Source of the DNA: Halanaerobiales bacterium | GTDB lineage: Bacteria > Bacillota > Halanaerobiia > Halanaerobiales > M55B127 | Direction of reading: 5' to 3' | DNA: 8,361 nt | Assembly: GCA_021736965.1 (NCBI GenBank) | Contig: JAIPEV010000068.1 | Span: 1 to 8,361, forward strand | In this document: positions 1 through 6,843 of the stretch, piece after piece | Layout: every line of letters starts with the position of its first letter | Numbering within the stretch: position 1 is the first letter of the stretch | The notes under the pieces: generated by a model | What the model saw: only the letters and a program-made list of their open reading frames with translations | Told to the model about the DNA's origin: nothing | The model's database searches: none | Translations under genes and position numbers: made by a program

Positions 1-173
1 ATTTTGACCTCTACGCCGATCAAATTAAATTAGCTAGTGTAACATTTACTCCTGAATGTGAAGCAGAAGCAACTTTAAAAATAAAGTTAGATCAATCAGT
101 AAAATTAAAGGTATATGAATTTTGCAATCTCCATGGTCAGTGGATGAATGAAAAAGAAATTAAAGTAAAATAA
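1..173 (+). CDS. Superoxide reductase (neelaredoxin/class II SORL domain), C-terminal part only
   Basis: The open frame begins at base 3 with no start codon in the window, and 56 residues remain before the TAA at 171-173. It ends YEFCNLHGQW followed by a short basic/acidic tail. This matches the end of class II superoxide reductases, where the Cys and His of the CNxHG motif are two of the ligands of the mononuclear iron that reduces superoxide to peroxide. The preceding stretch (ASVTFTPECEAEATLKIKL) fits the family's final beta strands. The protein is a cytoplasmic oxygen-defence enzyme typical of anaerobes and takes electrons from rubredoxin-like partners. The N-terminal His ligands lie outside the window, so I cannot tell whether a desulforedoxin domain is also present. 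The family call is firm; the exact subtype is inferred. Confidence 0.88.
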   Translation, partial: FDLYADQIKLASVTFTPECEAEATLKIKLDQSVKLKVYEFCNLHGQWMNEKEIKVK

Positions 174-196
174 AGTTTAATATTTTTATAAATCTT

Positions 197-236
197 TATC
201 CCCTCTTCGGAACGTACGGAGCAGGGGATATCTTTA
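197..236 (+). terminator. Hairpin after the superoxide reductase gene, probable intrinsic terminator
   Basis: Bases 197-204 (TATCCCCT) pair with 223-230 (AGGGGATA). After a bulged C at 222, bases 205-209 pair with 217-221 with one G-U pair, leaving a 7-base loop at 210-216. The stem is GC-rich against a very AT-rich background and lies 24 bases past the upstream stop. The following tract (TCTTTATTT) is T-rich but interrupted, so termination may be leaky. Its right edge touches the ribosome binding site of the next gene at 240-245, so it could also act as a leader hairpin for that gene. Confidence 0.65.
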
Positions 237-251
237 TTTAAGGAGCTAGAC

Positions 252-755
252 ATGAAAACAATTAATGATTATTTAAAGCCAAATCTTAAAGTTATATTTA
301 TTGGTTTTAATCCTGGTATTACTTCATCAAAAACTGGTTATCATTATGCTCATCCTACTAACCGGTTCTATAAACTACTTTTTGCTGCTAAACTTACAGA
401 TCGATTATATAAACCAGAAGAAGATTTCAAACTTCTTAAACTAGGATATGGTTTAACAAATATTGTAAATCGCCCTACAAAAAGTGCAAGTGATATTAAA
501 AAAGAAGAGTATGAAAAGGGTAGGCTAATACTTTTAAAAAAGCTAAAAAGATATAAACCTCAGATAGCCTGTTTTACTGGGATTAAGGTTTATAAAGAAT
601 TTGCAGAATTAAATTCTGTAAAAAGGGGTTTGCAAGAGATTCAACATATAAGTGGTTTAAAGGAGTTTGTAGTATCTTCACCAAGTGGATTAAACAGAAC
701 TCCTTATCAAAAACAACTTAAAATGTATAAGATATTAAAAGATAGTATTAAATAA
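252..755 (+). CDS. mug: G/U mismatch-specific uracil-DNA glycosylase (Mug/TDG family)
   Basis: This 167-residue protein removes uracil or related damaged bases opposite guanine and starts base excision repair. The N-terminal GFNPG (residues 18-22) is the Mug active-site motif, with Asn20 at the position that orients the catalytic water. It is followed by GYHYAHPTNRFYK, the family's hallmark segment (GxxFAHPxNRFWK in E. coli Mug). NRPT lies in mid-protein as in E. coli. The second active-site loop reads SPSGLNR (143-149), where E. coli Mug has NPSGLSR; the first residue differs but the intercalating loop is otherwise kept. Length matches the family (about 168). The ATG follows AAGGAG (240-245) with a 6-base gap. 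It sits alone between a terminator-like hairpin and a promoter-like site, so it may be a single-gene unit, although I see no good promoter of its own. Confidence 0.92.
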   Translation: MKTINDYLKPNLKVIFIGFNPGITSSKTGYHYAHPTNRFYKLLFAAKLTDRLYKPEEDFKLLKLGYGLTNIVNRPTKSASDIKKEEYEKGRLILLKKLKRYKPQIACFTGIKVYKEFAELNSVKRGLQEIQHISGLKEFVVSSPSGLNRTPYQKQLKMYKILKDSIK

Positions 756-767
756 CGGCTTAAGTAC

Positions 768-796
768 TTTTAATATCAACTGATAAATGGTATACT
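768..796 (+). promoter_or_regulatory. Candidate sigma-A promoter for the pgi cluster
   Basis: TGGTATACT at 788-796 is a good extended -10 (TGn followed by TATACT). A match to TTGACA is lacking at the right distance; TTTTAA at 768-773 gives 17 bp spacing but is weak. Extended -10 promoters can work without a strong -35. Transcription would begin near 803, leaving a leader of about 45 bases before pgi. Confidence 0.45.
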
Positions 797-847
797 TTTA
801 TTAAATATTCTTTAAGAAAAACTGACTTAATAGCAAGGAGTGAGAAG

Positions 848-2278
848 ATGAGTAATAGATATAATGATAAAAGTTGGCAAGATAAGATGAGAATCCAAAT
901 AGATTTAAACTATATGTTTGAGAAATATATCGGTAGTAAGCACGGTATTAAAGAAAAGGAAGTTAATGAGCTAAAAGATAATGTTAAAAAAGCTGATCAA
1001 AATATTAAAAAACAGTATAAAGCAGGTAAACTTGGATTTATCGATTTGTTAGTAGGGCAAAAAGATATTACTCAAGATATTATGAGTTTTGCTGAAAAGA
1101 ACAAAGGAAAGTTTGATAACTTCGTAATTTTAGGGATTGGTGGTTCTGCTCTAGGTAGTATTGCTTTACAAACTGCTTTAAAAGATCCTTATCATAATCT
1201 TAAAAGCAGTGCTTATCCCCGAATCTTTGTAGCTGACAATGTTGACCCTGTAAGATTTAAAAGCCTTTTAAATACTCTTGATTTAAAAAAGACAGTTTTT
1301 AATGTAATCTCTAAATCTGGTAGTACTGCTGAAACGATGAGTTTATTTATGATTGCTAAAAAAACTGTAAGTGAAGCAGTAGGTGAAGATAAAATTAGCG
1401 AACATTTTATTGCTACTACCAGTAAAAATTCAGGTTACTTAAGAACTATTGCTAAAAGAGAAAACTTTAAAATGTTTTATATACCTGATAATGTAGGTGG
1501 AAGATTTTCAGTTCTAACTCCAGTTGGCTTACTTTATGCTGCTTTTGTAGGTATTGATATAAAAGAACTTCTTGCAGGTGCTACTTATATGAAAGAAATA
1601 TGTTCAAATTCTAATCTCTGGGAAAATCCTGCTTATCTTCAGGGGGCTTTACAGTATCTAGCATATAAAAAAGGCAAGCAAATCTCAGTAATGATGCCTT
1701 ATTCTGATCAACTAAAAGATATTGCTGACTGGTATCGACAGTTATGGGCAGAATCATTAGGGAAAGAAAAAGATAGAGAAGGAAAATTAACCAATGTAGG
1801 ACCTACTCCGATCAAGGCATTAGGGGCTACCGATCAGCATTCACAGGCACAACTTTATATGGAAGGGCCCTATGATAAAGTCATAACTTTTATCGAAGTT
1901 AAGGACTTAAGTGTAGATCTGAAAATACCAGAGATTTATCAGGATATTGAGGGGGTTTCTTATCTGGGTAATAAGTCGTTAAAAAGACTTATTGATACTG
2001 AAAAGAAGGCTACAGAACTGGCTTTATTAAAGCGGCAGAGAATTAATAATACTATAATTGTTCCAAAGATTAATGAGTTTACAGTTGGACAGCTTTTTTA
2101 CTTATTGGAATTAGAAACTGCCTTGGTGGGAGAGTTATTTAATATTAATGCATTTAACCAACCAGGAGTTGAACTTGGTAAAAATTATACTTATGGAGTA
2201 TTTGGTAGAGAAGGTTATCAGGATATGAAAAAAGAATTCGACTTAAGACCTGAAAAAAAAGATAAATATATTATTTAA
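848..2278 (+). CDS. pgi: Glucose-6-phosphate isomerase
   Basis: The protein interconverts glucose-6-phosphate and fructose-6-phosphate in cytoplasmic glycolysis and gluconeogenesis. Both family signatures are present: DNVGGRFSVLTPVG (214-227) and the C-terminal NQPGVELGK (437-445). Sugar-phosphate binding segments GIGGS (96-100) and SKSGSTAET (155-163) are intact. Likely catalytic residues are Glu302 (in AESLGKE), His331 (in ATDQHSQ) and Lys445. At 476 residues it is slightly longer than the roughly 450-residue Firmicutes form, with a charged tail of about 25 residues after the last signature. The ATG follows AAGGAG (835-840) with a 7-base gap. It starts a probable three-gene transcript; the next ribosome binding site overlaps its stop codon. 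Confidence 0.97.
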   Translation: MSNRYNDKSWQDKMRIQIDLNYMFEKYIGSKHGIKEKEVNELKDNVKKADQNIKKQYKAGKLGFIDLLVGQKDITQDIMSFAEKNKGKFDNFVILGIGGSALGSIALQTALKDPYHNLKSSAYPRIFVADNVDPVRFKSLLNTLDLKKTVFNVISKSGSTAETMSLFMIAKKTVSEAVGEDKISEHFIATTSKNSGYLRTIAKRENFKMFYIPDNVGGRFSVLTPVGLLYAAFVGIDIKELLAGATYMKEICSNSNLWENPAYLQGALQYLAYKKGKQISVMMPYSDQLKDIADWYRQLWAESLGKEKDREGKLTNVGPTPIKALGATDQHSQAQLYMEGPYDKVITFIEVKDLSVDLKIPEIYQDIEGVSYLGNKSLKRLIDTEKKATELALLKRQRINNTIIVPKINEFTVGQLFYLLELETALVGELFNINAFNQPGVELGKNYTYGVFGREGYQDMKKEFDLRPEKKDKYII

Positions 2279-2294
2279 GGAGTAATTTAATAAT

Positions 2295-3650
2295 ATGGAT
2301 TTAGAATATATAAGTTATCAAAAAGACAGTAATAAATATATAGCAGAAAAGATATTTATATATAAAAAACCAGGTTCAAAGATAATTTTATCAACTGTAA
2401 AAGAACTTAAAAAAACCATTAAAGAAAAACCACTTAAGGGAAATAATATTATCAACTACTCTGATATAGAAAAGATAGATGGTAGTTACTATCTTTTATA
2501 TAAAGGAGAAAATTATTTAAAACCTTTAATTGATAAAATAGATAATGGAGATTTTGAACTTGCAGATACAATAAAATGGTTAAAACAATTGATAATAATC
2601 GGACAAAGTATAGATCAAGATGGCTTTAGATCGCTGTTAAAACTCAATGATTTAAGATTAGATCAAAATAATAACTTATATATTGTTAAGCCTGAACTTA
2701 ATCGGGAAGTTGAACAATATAAATATAAAGGTTCAACAAATCAGTATGATGATATTTATCTACCACCAGAAGTTTTAAAAGGTGAAAATTCAGATCAGAG
2801 TAGTAAAATATATAACTTTGGTGTTATCTTTTATTATCTATTGACTGGAAAGTTTCCTTTCCAGGCTAATAATAAAAAGAAGATGTATGATAAAAAGATG
2901 ACCGGTTCTTTACTTGCACCAAAGTATCTTAATCCACAGATATCTAAAACTTTAAATAACTTAGTTGTAAAGATGCTTAAAGTAAATAAAAAGAATAGAT
3001 TCAGCTCTTTTAATGAACTACTTAAAAAAACAAACAAGATCATAAATACAGATAACTATAAAGCAAATATTAAAGAAGTAAAAAAGAACAAAAGAATAGC
3101 AAAAAAACAAAAAAACAGACTGAGATATAAAGAGAAGTTCTTATTCTTTTTTAGGAATCATTGGGGAAAGACATTACTTGTTTTAATCCTTGTTGCATCC
3201 TTATCTTATGCTTTTTCGCTCGGAAACAGTCCACCCAATATTACACAAGATACTCCTCCTGATCAAGTAGTAAGATCATTTTATCAAGCAATTGATCAAA
3301 AAACTCCAATTTTATTAAATGAAACTACTAATCAAAATTTAAAAAAATTGGATACAATGGTATCTGAAGGCTATGTAATAGAGACGATGAGGACTGCTTT
3401 TCAAAATAGCGAACAAAGTGAAGAGAATAAAGAACTATTTGGTATAAAAAATTTAGAAATTAAAAAAAATGAATATGCTAATTATCTTGTCTATGATAGC
3501 AGATATGTCTTCTTTTATCAGAGAGAAGATCAGATTAAAGAAGTAAATATGACTGACTATCTTAAGGTAAATAAAGTTGATAACAAATGGCAGATAACAG
3601 AGATTAAAGGTTCTATTGTTTCACTGATTGAAGGTAAATTTGAAGGTTAG
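2295..3650 (+). CDS. Membrane-anchored protein kinase-like protein, predicted pseudokinase, with extracytoplasmic C-terminal domain
   Basis: The 451-residue protein has three parts. Residues about 1-250 resemble a Ser/Thr kinase fold, clearest in the C-lobe: LPPEVLKGE (156-164) stands for the APE motif, KIYNFGVIFYYLLTGKFPF (171-189) for subdomain IX, and NKKNRFSSFNELL (231-243) for the final Arg motif. The catalytic loop is eroded: LLKLNDLRLD (114-123) aligns where D-LKPENILLD is expected, so the catalytic Asp is missing, and DFG is replaced near 131-134 (VKPE). The usual Asp of subdomain IX is Lys171. A basic linker (about 258-290) precedes one membrane helix (about 291-309). The remaining 140 residues lie outside the cytoplasm if the kinase part is inside; DQVVRSFYQAI and the end KWQITEIKG recall NTF2-like/DUF4878-type domains, which is tentative. 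Its role is unknown; a signal-sensing scaffold is possible. The ribosome binding site AAGGAG (2277-2282) overlaps the pgi stop. Confidence 0.75.
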   Translation: MDLEYISYQKDSNKYIAEKIFIYKKPGSKIILSTVKELKKTIKEKPLKGNNIINYSDIEKIDGSYYLLYKGENYLKPLIDKIDNGDFELADTIKWLKQLIIIGQSIDQDGFRSLLKLNDLRLDQNNNLYIVKPELNREVEQYKYKGSTNQYDDIYLPPEVLKGENSDQSSKIYNFGVIFYYLLTGKFPFQANNKKKMYDKKMTGSLLAPKYLNPQISKTLNNLVVKMLKVNKKNRFSSFNELLKKTNKIINTDNYKANIKEVKKNKRIAKKQKNRLRYKEKFLFFFRNHWGKTLLVLILVASLSYAFSLGNSPPNITQDTPPDQVVRSFYQAIDQKTPILLNETTNQNLKKLDTMVSEGYVIETMRTAFQNSEQSEENKELFGIKNLEIKKNEYANYLVYDSRYVFFYQREDQIKEVNMTDYLKVNKVDNKWQITEIKGSIVSLIEGKFEG

Positions 3651-3655
3651 GTGAT
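3649..3655 (+). promoter_or_regulatory. Ribosome binding site that favours a TTG start for nadE
   Basis: AGGTGAT is a 7-base perfect complement to the 16S rRNA 3' end and lies 4 bases before TTG at 3660-3662. It overlaps the upstream stop codon (TAG, 3648-3650) and contains the competing GTG at 3651. That GTG has only GAAGG (3642-3646) 4 bases upstream, which is poorer in both match and distance. Confidence 0.6.
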
Positions 3656-3659
3656 AAAC

Positions 3660-4400
3660 TTGAATTTAGATTATGATCATGTACAGAAAGTATTAGTGGA
3701 ATGGTTAAAAGGTAAAGTTACTGAGGCTAATCTAGAAGGTGTTGTAGTAGGCTTAAGTGGAGGTATTGATTCTGCGGTAACTGCTGTTTTAGCAAAAAAG
3801 GCTTTTAATAATGATACACTTGCCTTGATTTTACCCTGTTATAGTGACAACCAGGATCAAAAAGATGCGATAAAAGTTGCTGAAAAGTTTAATATAAAGT
3901 ATAAAACAGTAAAGTTAAATCTGGTGTATGATTCTTTTAAAAAGGTTTTAGATATTAATTCTGATCATAACAAGCTTGCTTTAGCAAATATAAAGCCGCG
4001 GTTAAGAATGACAACCTTATATTACTATGCTCAGTTAAATAACTATCTTGTCTTGGGTACTGATAACTGGAGTGAACTTAAGGTGGGTTATTTTACAAAG
4101 TATGGTGATGGGGGTATTGATTTAACAATTTTAGGGAGACTTGTAAAAACAGAAGTAAGAGAACTTGCCAAACATTTAAATATACCTGAGCCGATAATAA
4201 ACAAGAAACCTTCAGCAGGTCTTTGGCAAGGTCAAACAGATGAAGATGAATTAGGAATAAGTTATGAGCAGTTAGATAAATATATTCTAACAGGACAAGC
4301 TGTTCCAAAAATTAAGAAAAAAATAGAAGCTATTTCTCAAAAAAACAGTCATAAATTAGAACCAATTCCAGTTCCAAAAAGAGAAATTTTACTTTCTTAG
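3660..4400 (+). CDS. nadE: NAD+ synthetase, ammonia-dependent
   Basis: The enzyme adenylates nicotinic acid adenine dinucleotide and amidates it to NAD+ with ammonia, the last step of NAD+ synthesis. Counted from the TTG start, the ATP-pyrophosphatase loop SGGIDS lies at 33-38, GTDNWSE (133-139) and GYFTKYGDGG (143-152) form the substrate-binding core, and PSAGLWQGQTDEDELG (184-199) is the family's closing signature. At 246 residues there is no N-terminal glutaminase domain, so ammonia must be supplied free or by a partner. The GTDNW sequence differs from the common GT(G/S)N(K/R). An in-frame GTG at 3651, directly after the previous stop, would add three residues; I prefer TTG because of the AGGTGAT site and because the protein then begins like its relatives. 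Near-zero spacing to the kinase-like gene implies translational coupling. Confidence 0.95.
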   Translation: MNLDYDHVQKVLVEWLKGKVTEANLEGVVVGLSGGIDSAVTAVLAKKAFNNDTLALILPCYSDNQDQKDAIKVAEKFNIKYKTVKLNLVYDSFKKVLDINSDHNKLALANIKPRLRMTTLYYYAQLNNYLVLGTDNWSELKVGYFTKYGDGGIDLTILGRLVKTEVRELAKHLNIPEPIINKKPSAGLWQGQTDEDELGISYEQLDKYILTGQAVPKIKKKIEAISQKNSHKLEPIPVPKREILLS

Positions 4401-4458
4401 CAGGAACTTTAAAAAAAATGTAGTATATTAGTATTAGAAGAAAATAAAATAATATGTG

Positions 4459-4620
4459 GTAAATAGGTGCTTTCAGTCAAGACTGAAAGAGAATAGGGAA
4501 TCAGGTGAGAAACCTGTACGGGCCCGCCACTGTAAACAGTTAGTCTTTTAAAAACCACTTGTTTTATACAGGGAAGGTAAAAAGATGATAATCTGTAAGT
4601 CAGGAGACCTGCCTATTTAT
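4459..4620 (+). promoter_or_regulatory. Cobalamin (B12) riboswitch aptamer
   Basis: The conserved elements of the cobalamin riboswitch class appear in order: GGGAATCAGGTGAGAAACCTG (from 4496), CGGGCCCGCCACTGT (from 4519), and the B12 box GTCAGGAGACCTGCC (4599-4613). The closing stem P1 pairs 4460-4467 (TAAATAGG) with 4612-4619 (CCTATTTA), all Watson-Crick, with a possible extra G-U pair. ACTG-TAAA-CAGT (4529-4540) makes a small hairpin in the L5 region. The aptamer lies upstream of cobU in the sense orientation, so it should sense adenosylcobalamin or another cobalamin and control the cob operon. The promoter is not clear: TATATT (4424-4429) could be a -10, with no recognisable -35. No terminator is evident after nadE, so some read-through is possible. 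Confidence 0.96.
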
Positions 4621-4658
4621 AAATTCTACACTCTTCGGTTACAAGATCAGTAGATTTA
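4620..4658 (+). promoter_or_regulatory. Hairpin directly after riboswitch P1, probable P13-like regulatory stem
   Basis: TAAAT (4620-4624) pairs with ATTTA (4654-4658), and after one bulged T (4625), CTAC (4626-4629) pairs with GTAG (4650-4653). The 9-bp stem abuts P1 and encloses a 20-base loop. In cobalamin riboswitches of known structure a hairpin at this place (P13) makes a kissing contact with L5. Here TTAC (4639-4642) in the loop is complementary to GTAA (4532-4535) in the L5 region. The stem is seen in the sequence; its identity as P13 is inferred. Confidence 0.6.
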
Positions 4659-4672
4659 AATTTAAGTTATTA

Positions 4673-4711
4673 CCAGATCTTTAAGTCGTTTGACAGAGGT
4701 CTGGTTTTTTT
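4673..4711 (+). terminator. Intrinsic terminator of the riboswitch expression platform
   Basis: CCAGATCT (4673-4680) pairs with AGGTCTGG (4697-4704) over 8 bp with one G-U pair. A smaller inner stem, GTC (4685-4687) with GAC (4692-4694), closes a GTTT loop. Seven Ts follow at 4705-4711. It lies between the aptamer and the cobU ribosome binding site, so cobalamin binding should promote premature termination. Confidence 0.9.
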
Positions 4712-4739
4712 ATTTTTTAAAAAAGGAGAGAGTTTAAAG

Positions 4740-5300
4740 ATGAGCAATATTATCTTAATATTAGGTGGAGCTCGAAGTGGTAAAAGTACTTCTGCAGAAA
4801 AAATAGCTAAAAAAATAAGTAAAGGTGATGTATACTATCTTGCAACAGCTGAAGCCTTAGATCAAGAGATGGAAGATAGAATAAATAAACATAAAGAACA
4901 GAGACCAAAAGAATGGATTACTTTTGAAGAACCTAAATATATTCATAAACCATTAAAAGAAGTAAAAAATAATAGCACTGTACTAATAGATTGTTTAACC
5001 TTATTAATTTCAAATTTATTGTTAGAAAGTCAGGATAATAAAGATCAGATAGAACAAACCATACTACAAGAACTTAAAAAAGTTATTGAGATAACTAAAA
5101 AAAAGAACTTAAATCTAATAATAGTTTCTAACGAAGTTGGATTAGGATTAGTACCCAGCTATGAACTTGGTAGAATTTTCAGAGATACTGCAGGTCGTAT
5201 TAATCAATATATTACAAAAAAAGCAGATAAAGTATTTTTTTCTATCTCAGGTATCTTAGTTGATCTAAAAGAAATAAGTATAAATAATCTTGACCTTTAA
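4740..5300 (+). CDS. cobU: Adenosylcobinamide kinase / adenosylcobinamide-phosphate guanylyltransferase
   Basis: This bifunctional cytoplasmic enzyme phosphorylates adenosylcobinamide and then transfers GMP to give adenosylcobinamide-GDP, the substrate of CobS. The P-loop GGARSGKS is at residues 9-16. DQEMEDRINKHKEQRP (41-56) carries His51, aligned with the His that is guanylylated in Salmonella CobU. VLIDCLTLLISNLL (81-94) and VSNEVGLGLVPSYELGRIFRDTAG (129-152) are family blocks, including the RxFRDxAGRxNQ run near the end. The 186-residue length fits the family. The start follows AAAAGGAG (4721-4728) with an 11-base gap, long but otherwise unambiguous. It is the first gene downstream of the riboswitch terminator, and cobQ follows after 22 bases. 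Confidence 0.95.
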   Translation: MSNIILILGGARSGKSTSAEKIAKKISKGDVYYLATAEALDQEMEDRINKHKEQRPKEWITFEEPKYIHKPLKEVKNNSTVLIDCLTLLISNLLLESQDNKDQIEQTILQELKKVIEITKKKNLNLIIVSNEVGLGLVPSYELGRIFRDTAGRINQYITKKADKVFFSISGILVDLKEISINNLDL

Positions 5301-5322
5301 ATAACAGAGATAGGGGCTGAAG

Positions 5323-6843
5323 ATGATGAGTAAAAAAATAATGATTCAAGGAACTGCTTCAAATGTTGGCAAAAGTATTTTTGCTACAGCTTTATTAAGA
5401 ATCCTCTATAATAAGGGATATAAGGTAGCTCCTTTTAAGTCCTGGAATATGGCATTAAATTCTTTTGTTACAAAACAGGGAGGTGAAGTTGGACGGGCAC
5501 AGGCCTTACAGGCTGAAGCTTCCGGTATTGATATCACCGTAGATATGCAACCCTTTTTAGTTAAACCTAAGGGTAATAATAAATCCCAGGTTATAGTTAG
5601 AGGCAAGCCATTAGGTGATTTTAAGGCAGAAGAACAAAAGGATGATTATATTAATTGGGCTTTAAGTATTATTAATAGTTCACTTAAGAAATTAGATGAT
5701 CAATATGATGTAGTAGTAATAGAGGGGGCTGGTAGTCCGGCTGAAATAAATATTAAAGATAGAGATTTAGCAAATATGAAGGTTGCTAGATTAAGCAATA
5801 GTCCAGTAATCTTAGTTGCTGATATAGATAAAGGAGGTGCATTTGCTTCTTTAGTAGGTACATTAAAACTACTTGGAAAAGATAGAAAATATGTTAAAGG
5901 TATAATCATTAATAAGTTTAGAGGAAAAAAAGAATCATTAAAAACAGGATTAAACTTTCTAGAAAACAAAACTAAAGTACCGGTAGTTGGTGTAATCCCA
6001 TACCTTAAAGATCTAAATTTACCAGAAGAAGACTCAGTAACTATTAAAGAGTATAAAAAAAAGAAAGCAAAAGTAAATATTGGAATTATTAAACTACCTC
6101 ATTTATCTAACTTTACAGACTTTGATAGCTTAGGGATGGAATCCGAGGTAAATATAGACTATTTAGACAGTTTAGATAAAGACTTAAAAGGCTATGACCT
6201 TATTATAATTCCAGGTACAAAAAACACCACCTATGATTTACAGTTTTTAAAAGAAACAGGACTTGATAAAAAGATTATCGAAGCAGCCAAAAATAAGGTT
6301 CAAGTAGTAGGTATCTGTGGAGGTTATCAGATCTTAGGTAAGAAGCTAATAGACAAAGATCTAAATGAAGGTAATCTAAGAGAAATCAAAGGGCTCTCTT
6401 TACTTGATATTAGTACTGTTTTCAAAAAAGATAAAAAAACATATCAAGTAAAAGCAAAAGTTAATGGTAAACCTTTTGACTTTATAAATTCAAAGAATTA
6501 TAAACTAACAGGTTATGAAATACATATGGGAGAGACAGTTTTAGGTAAAAATGTATTTCCTCTATTTAAAATTACTTCGCGTTCCAAAAAGGAATGTAAT
6601 ATCATTGATGGGGCAAGAGCAAAAGAACTAAATGTTTGGGGTACATATATCCACGGTATTTTTGATAATGATGATTTTCGAAGTGACTTTTTAAATAGCT
6701 TTAAAAAAGAGAAGTATAAGGAGATCGATATTAAAAGAAGTAAAGGTTTTAAAGAAGAAAGAATTAAATCGTTAGATAGACTTGCTAAAGAAGTCGAAAA
6801 AAATATAGATTTAGATTTATTATTTAATATAATGGGGATTTGA
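5323..6843 (+). CDS. cobQ: Cobyric acid synthase, glutamine-hydrolysing
   Basis: The enzyme amidates carboxylates b, d, e and g of adenosylcobyrinic acid a,c-diamide, using ATP and glutamine, to make adenosylcobyric acid. The N-terminal synthetase half has the P-loop-like GTASNVGKS (10-18), a NSFVT-GGEVGRAQ block (46-60) and EGAGSPAEIN in the dethiobiotin-synthetase-like fold. The C-terminal glutaminase half has Cys332 (GICGGYQILG), the block GYEIHMG, and His444 (TYIHGIF), consistent with a class I amidotransferase nucleophile and His. At 506 residues it is full length. Residues 38-43 read FKSWNM, where most relatives I know have FK-A/S-QNM, so the Gln is replaced by Trp. ATGs at 5323 and 5326 both suit the AGGGG site at 5312-5316. 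Its presence suggests that the cell can make cobalamin de novo or from early intermediates, not only salvage cobinamide. Confidence 0.96.
   Translation: MMSKKIMIQGTASNVGKSIFATALLRILYNKGYKVAPFKSWNMALNSFVTKQGGEVGRAQALQAEASGIDITVDMQPFLVKPKGNNKSQVIVRGKPLGDFKAEEQKDDYINWALSIINSSLKKLDDQYDVVVIEGAGSPAEINIKDRDLANMKVARLSNSPVILVADIDKGGAFASLVGTLKLLGKDRKYVKGIIINKFRGKKESLKTGLNFLENKTKVPVVGVIPYLKDLNLPEEDSVTIKEYKKKKAKVNIGIIKLPHLSNFTDFDSLGMESEVNIDYLDSLDKDLKGYDLIIIPGTKNTTYDLQFLKETGLDKKIIEAAKNKVQVVGICGGYQILGKKLIDKDLNEGNLREIKGLSLLDISTVFKKDKKTYQVKAKVNGKPFDFINSKNYKLTGYEIHMGETVLGKNVFPLFKITSRSKKECNIIDGARAKELNVWGTYIHGIFDNDDFRSDFLNSFKKEKYKEIDIKRSKGFKEERIKSLDRLAKEVEKNIDLDLLFNIMGI

Noticed and set aside
761..774. AAGTACTT palindrome between mug and pgi as a terminator
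   Set aside because: The dyad has no loop, is too short, and has no T-tract after it.
2834..3043. Minus-strand open frame inside the kinase-like gene
   Set aside because: It is a hydrophobic, low-complexity shadow of an AT-rich coding strand, with no ribosome binding site. The same holds for the other antisense frames within nadE, cobQ and cobT.
4424..4455. TATATT (4424-4429) or TAATAT (4450-4455) as the riboswitch promoter
   Set aside because: Neither has a convincing -35, and the second would start transcription inside P1. The region is so AT-rich that such matches are expected by chance.
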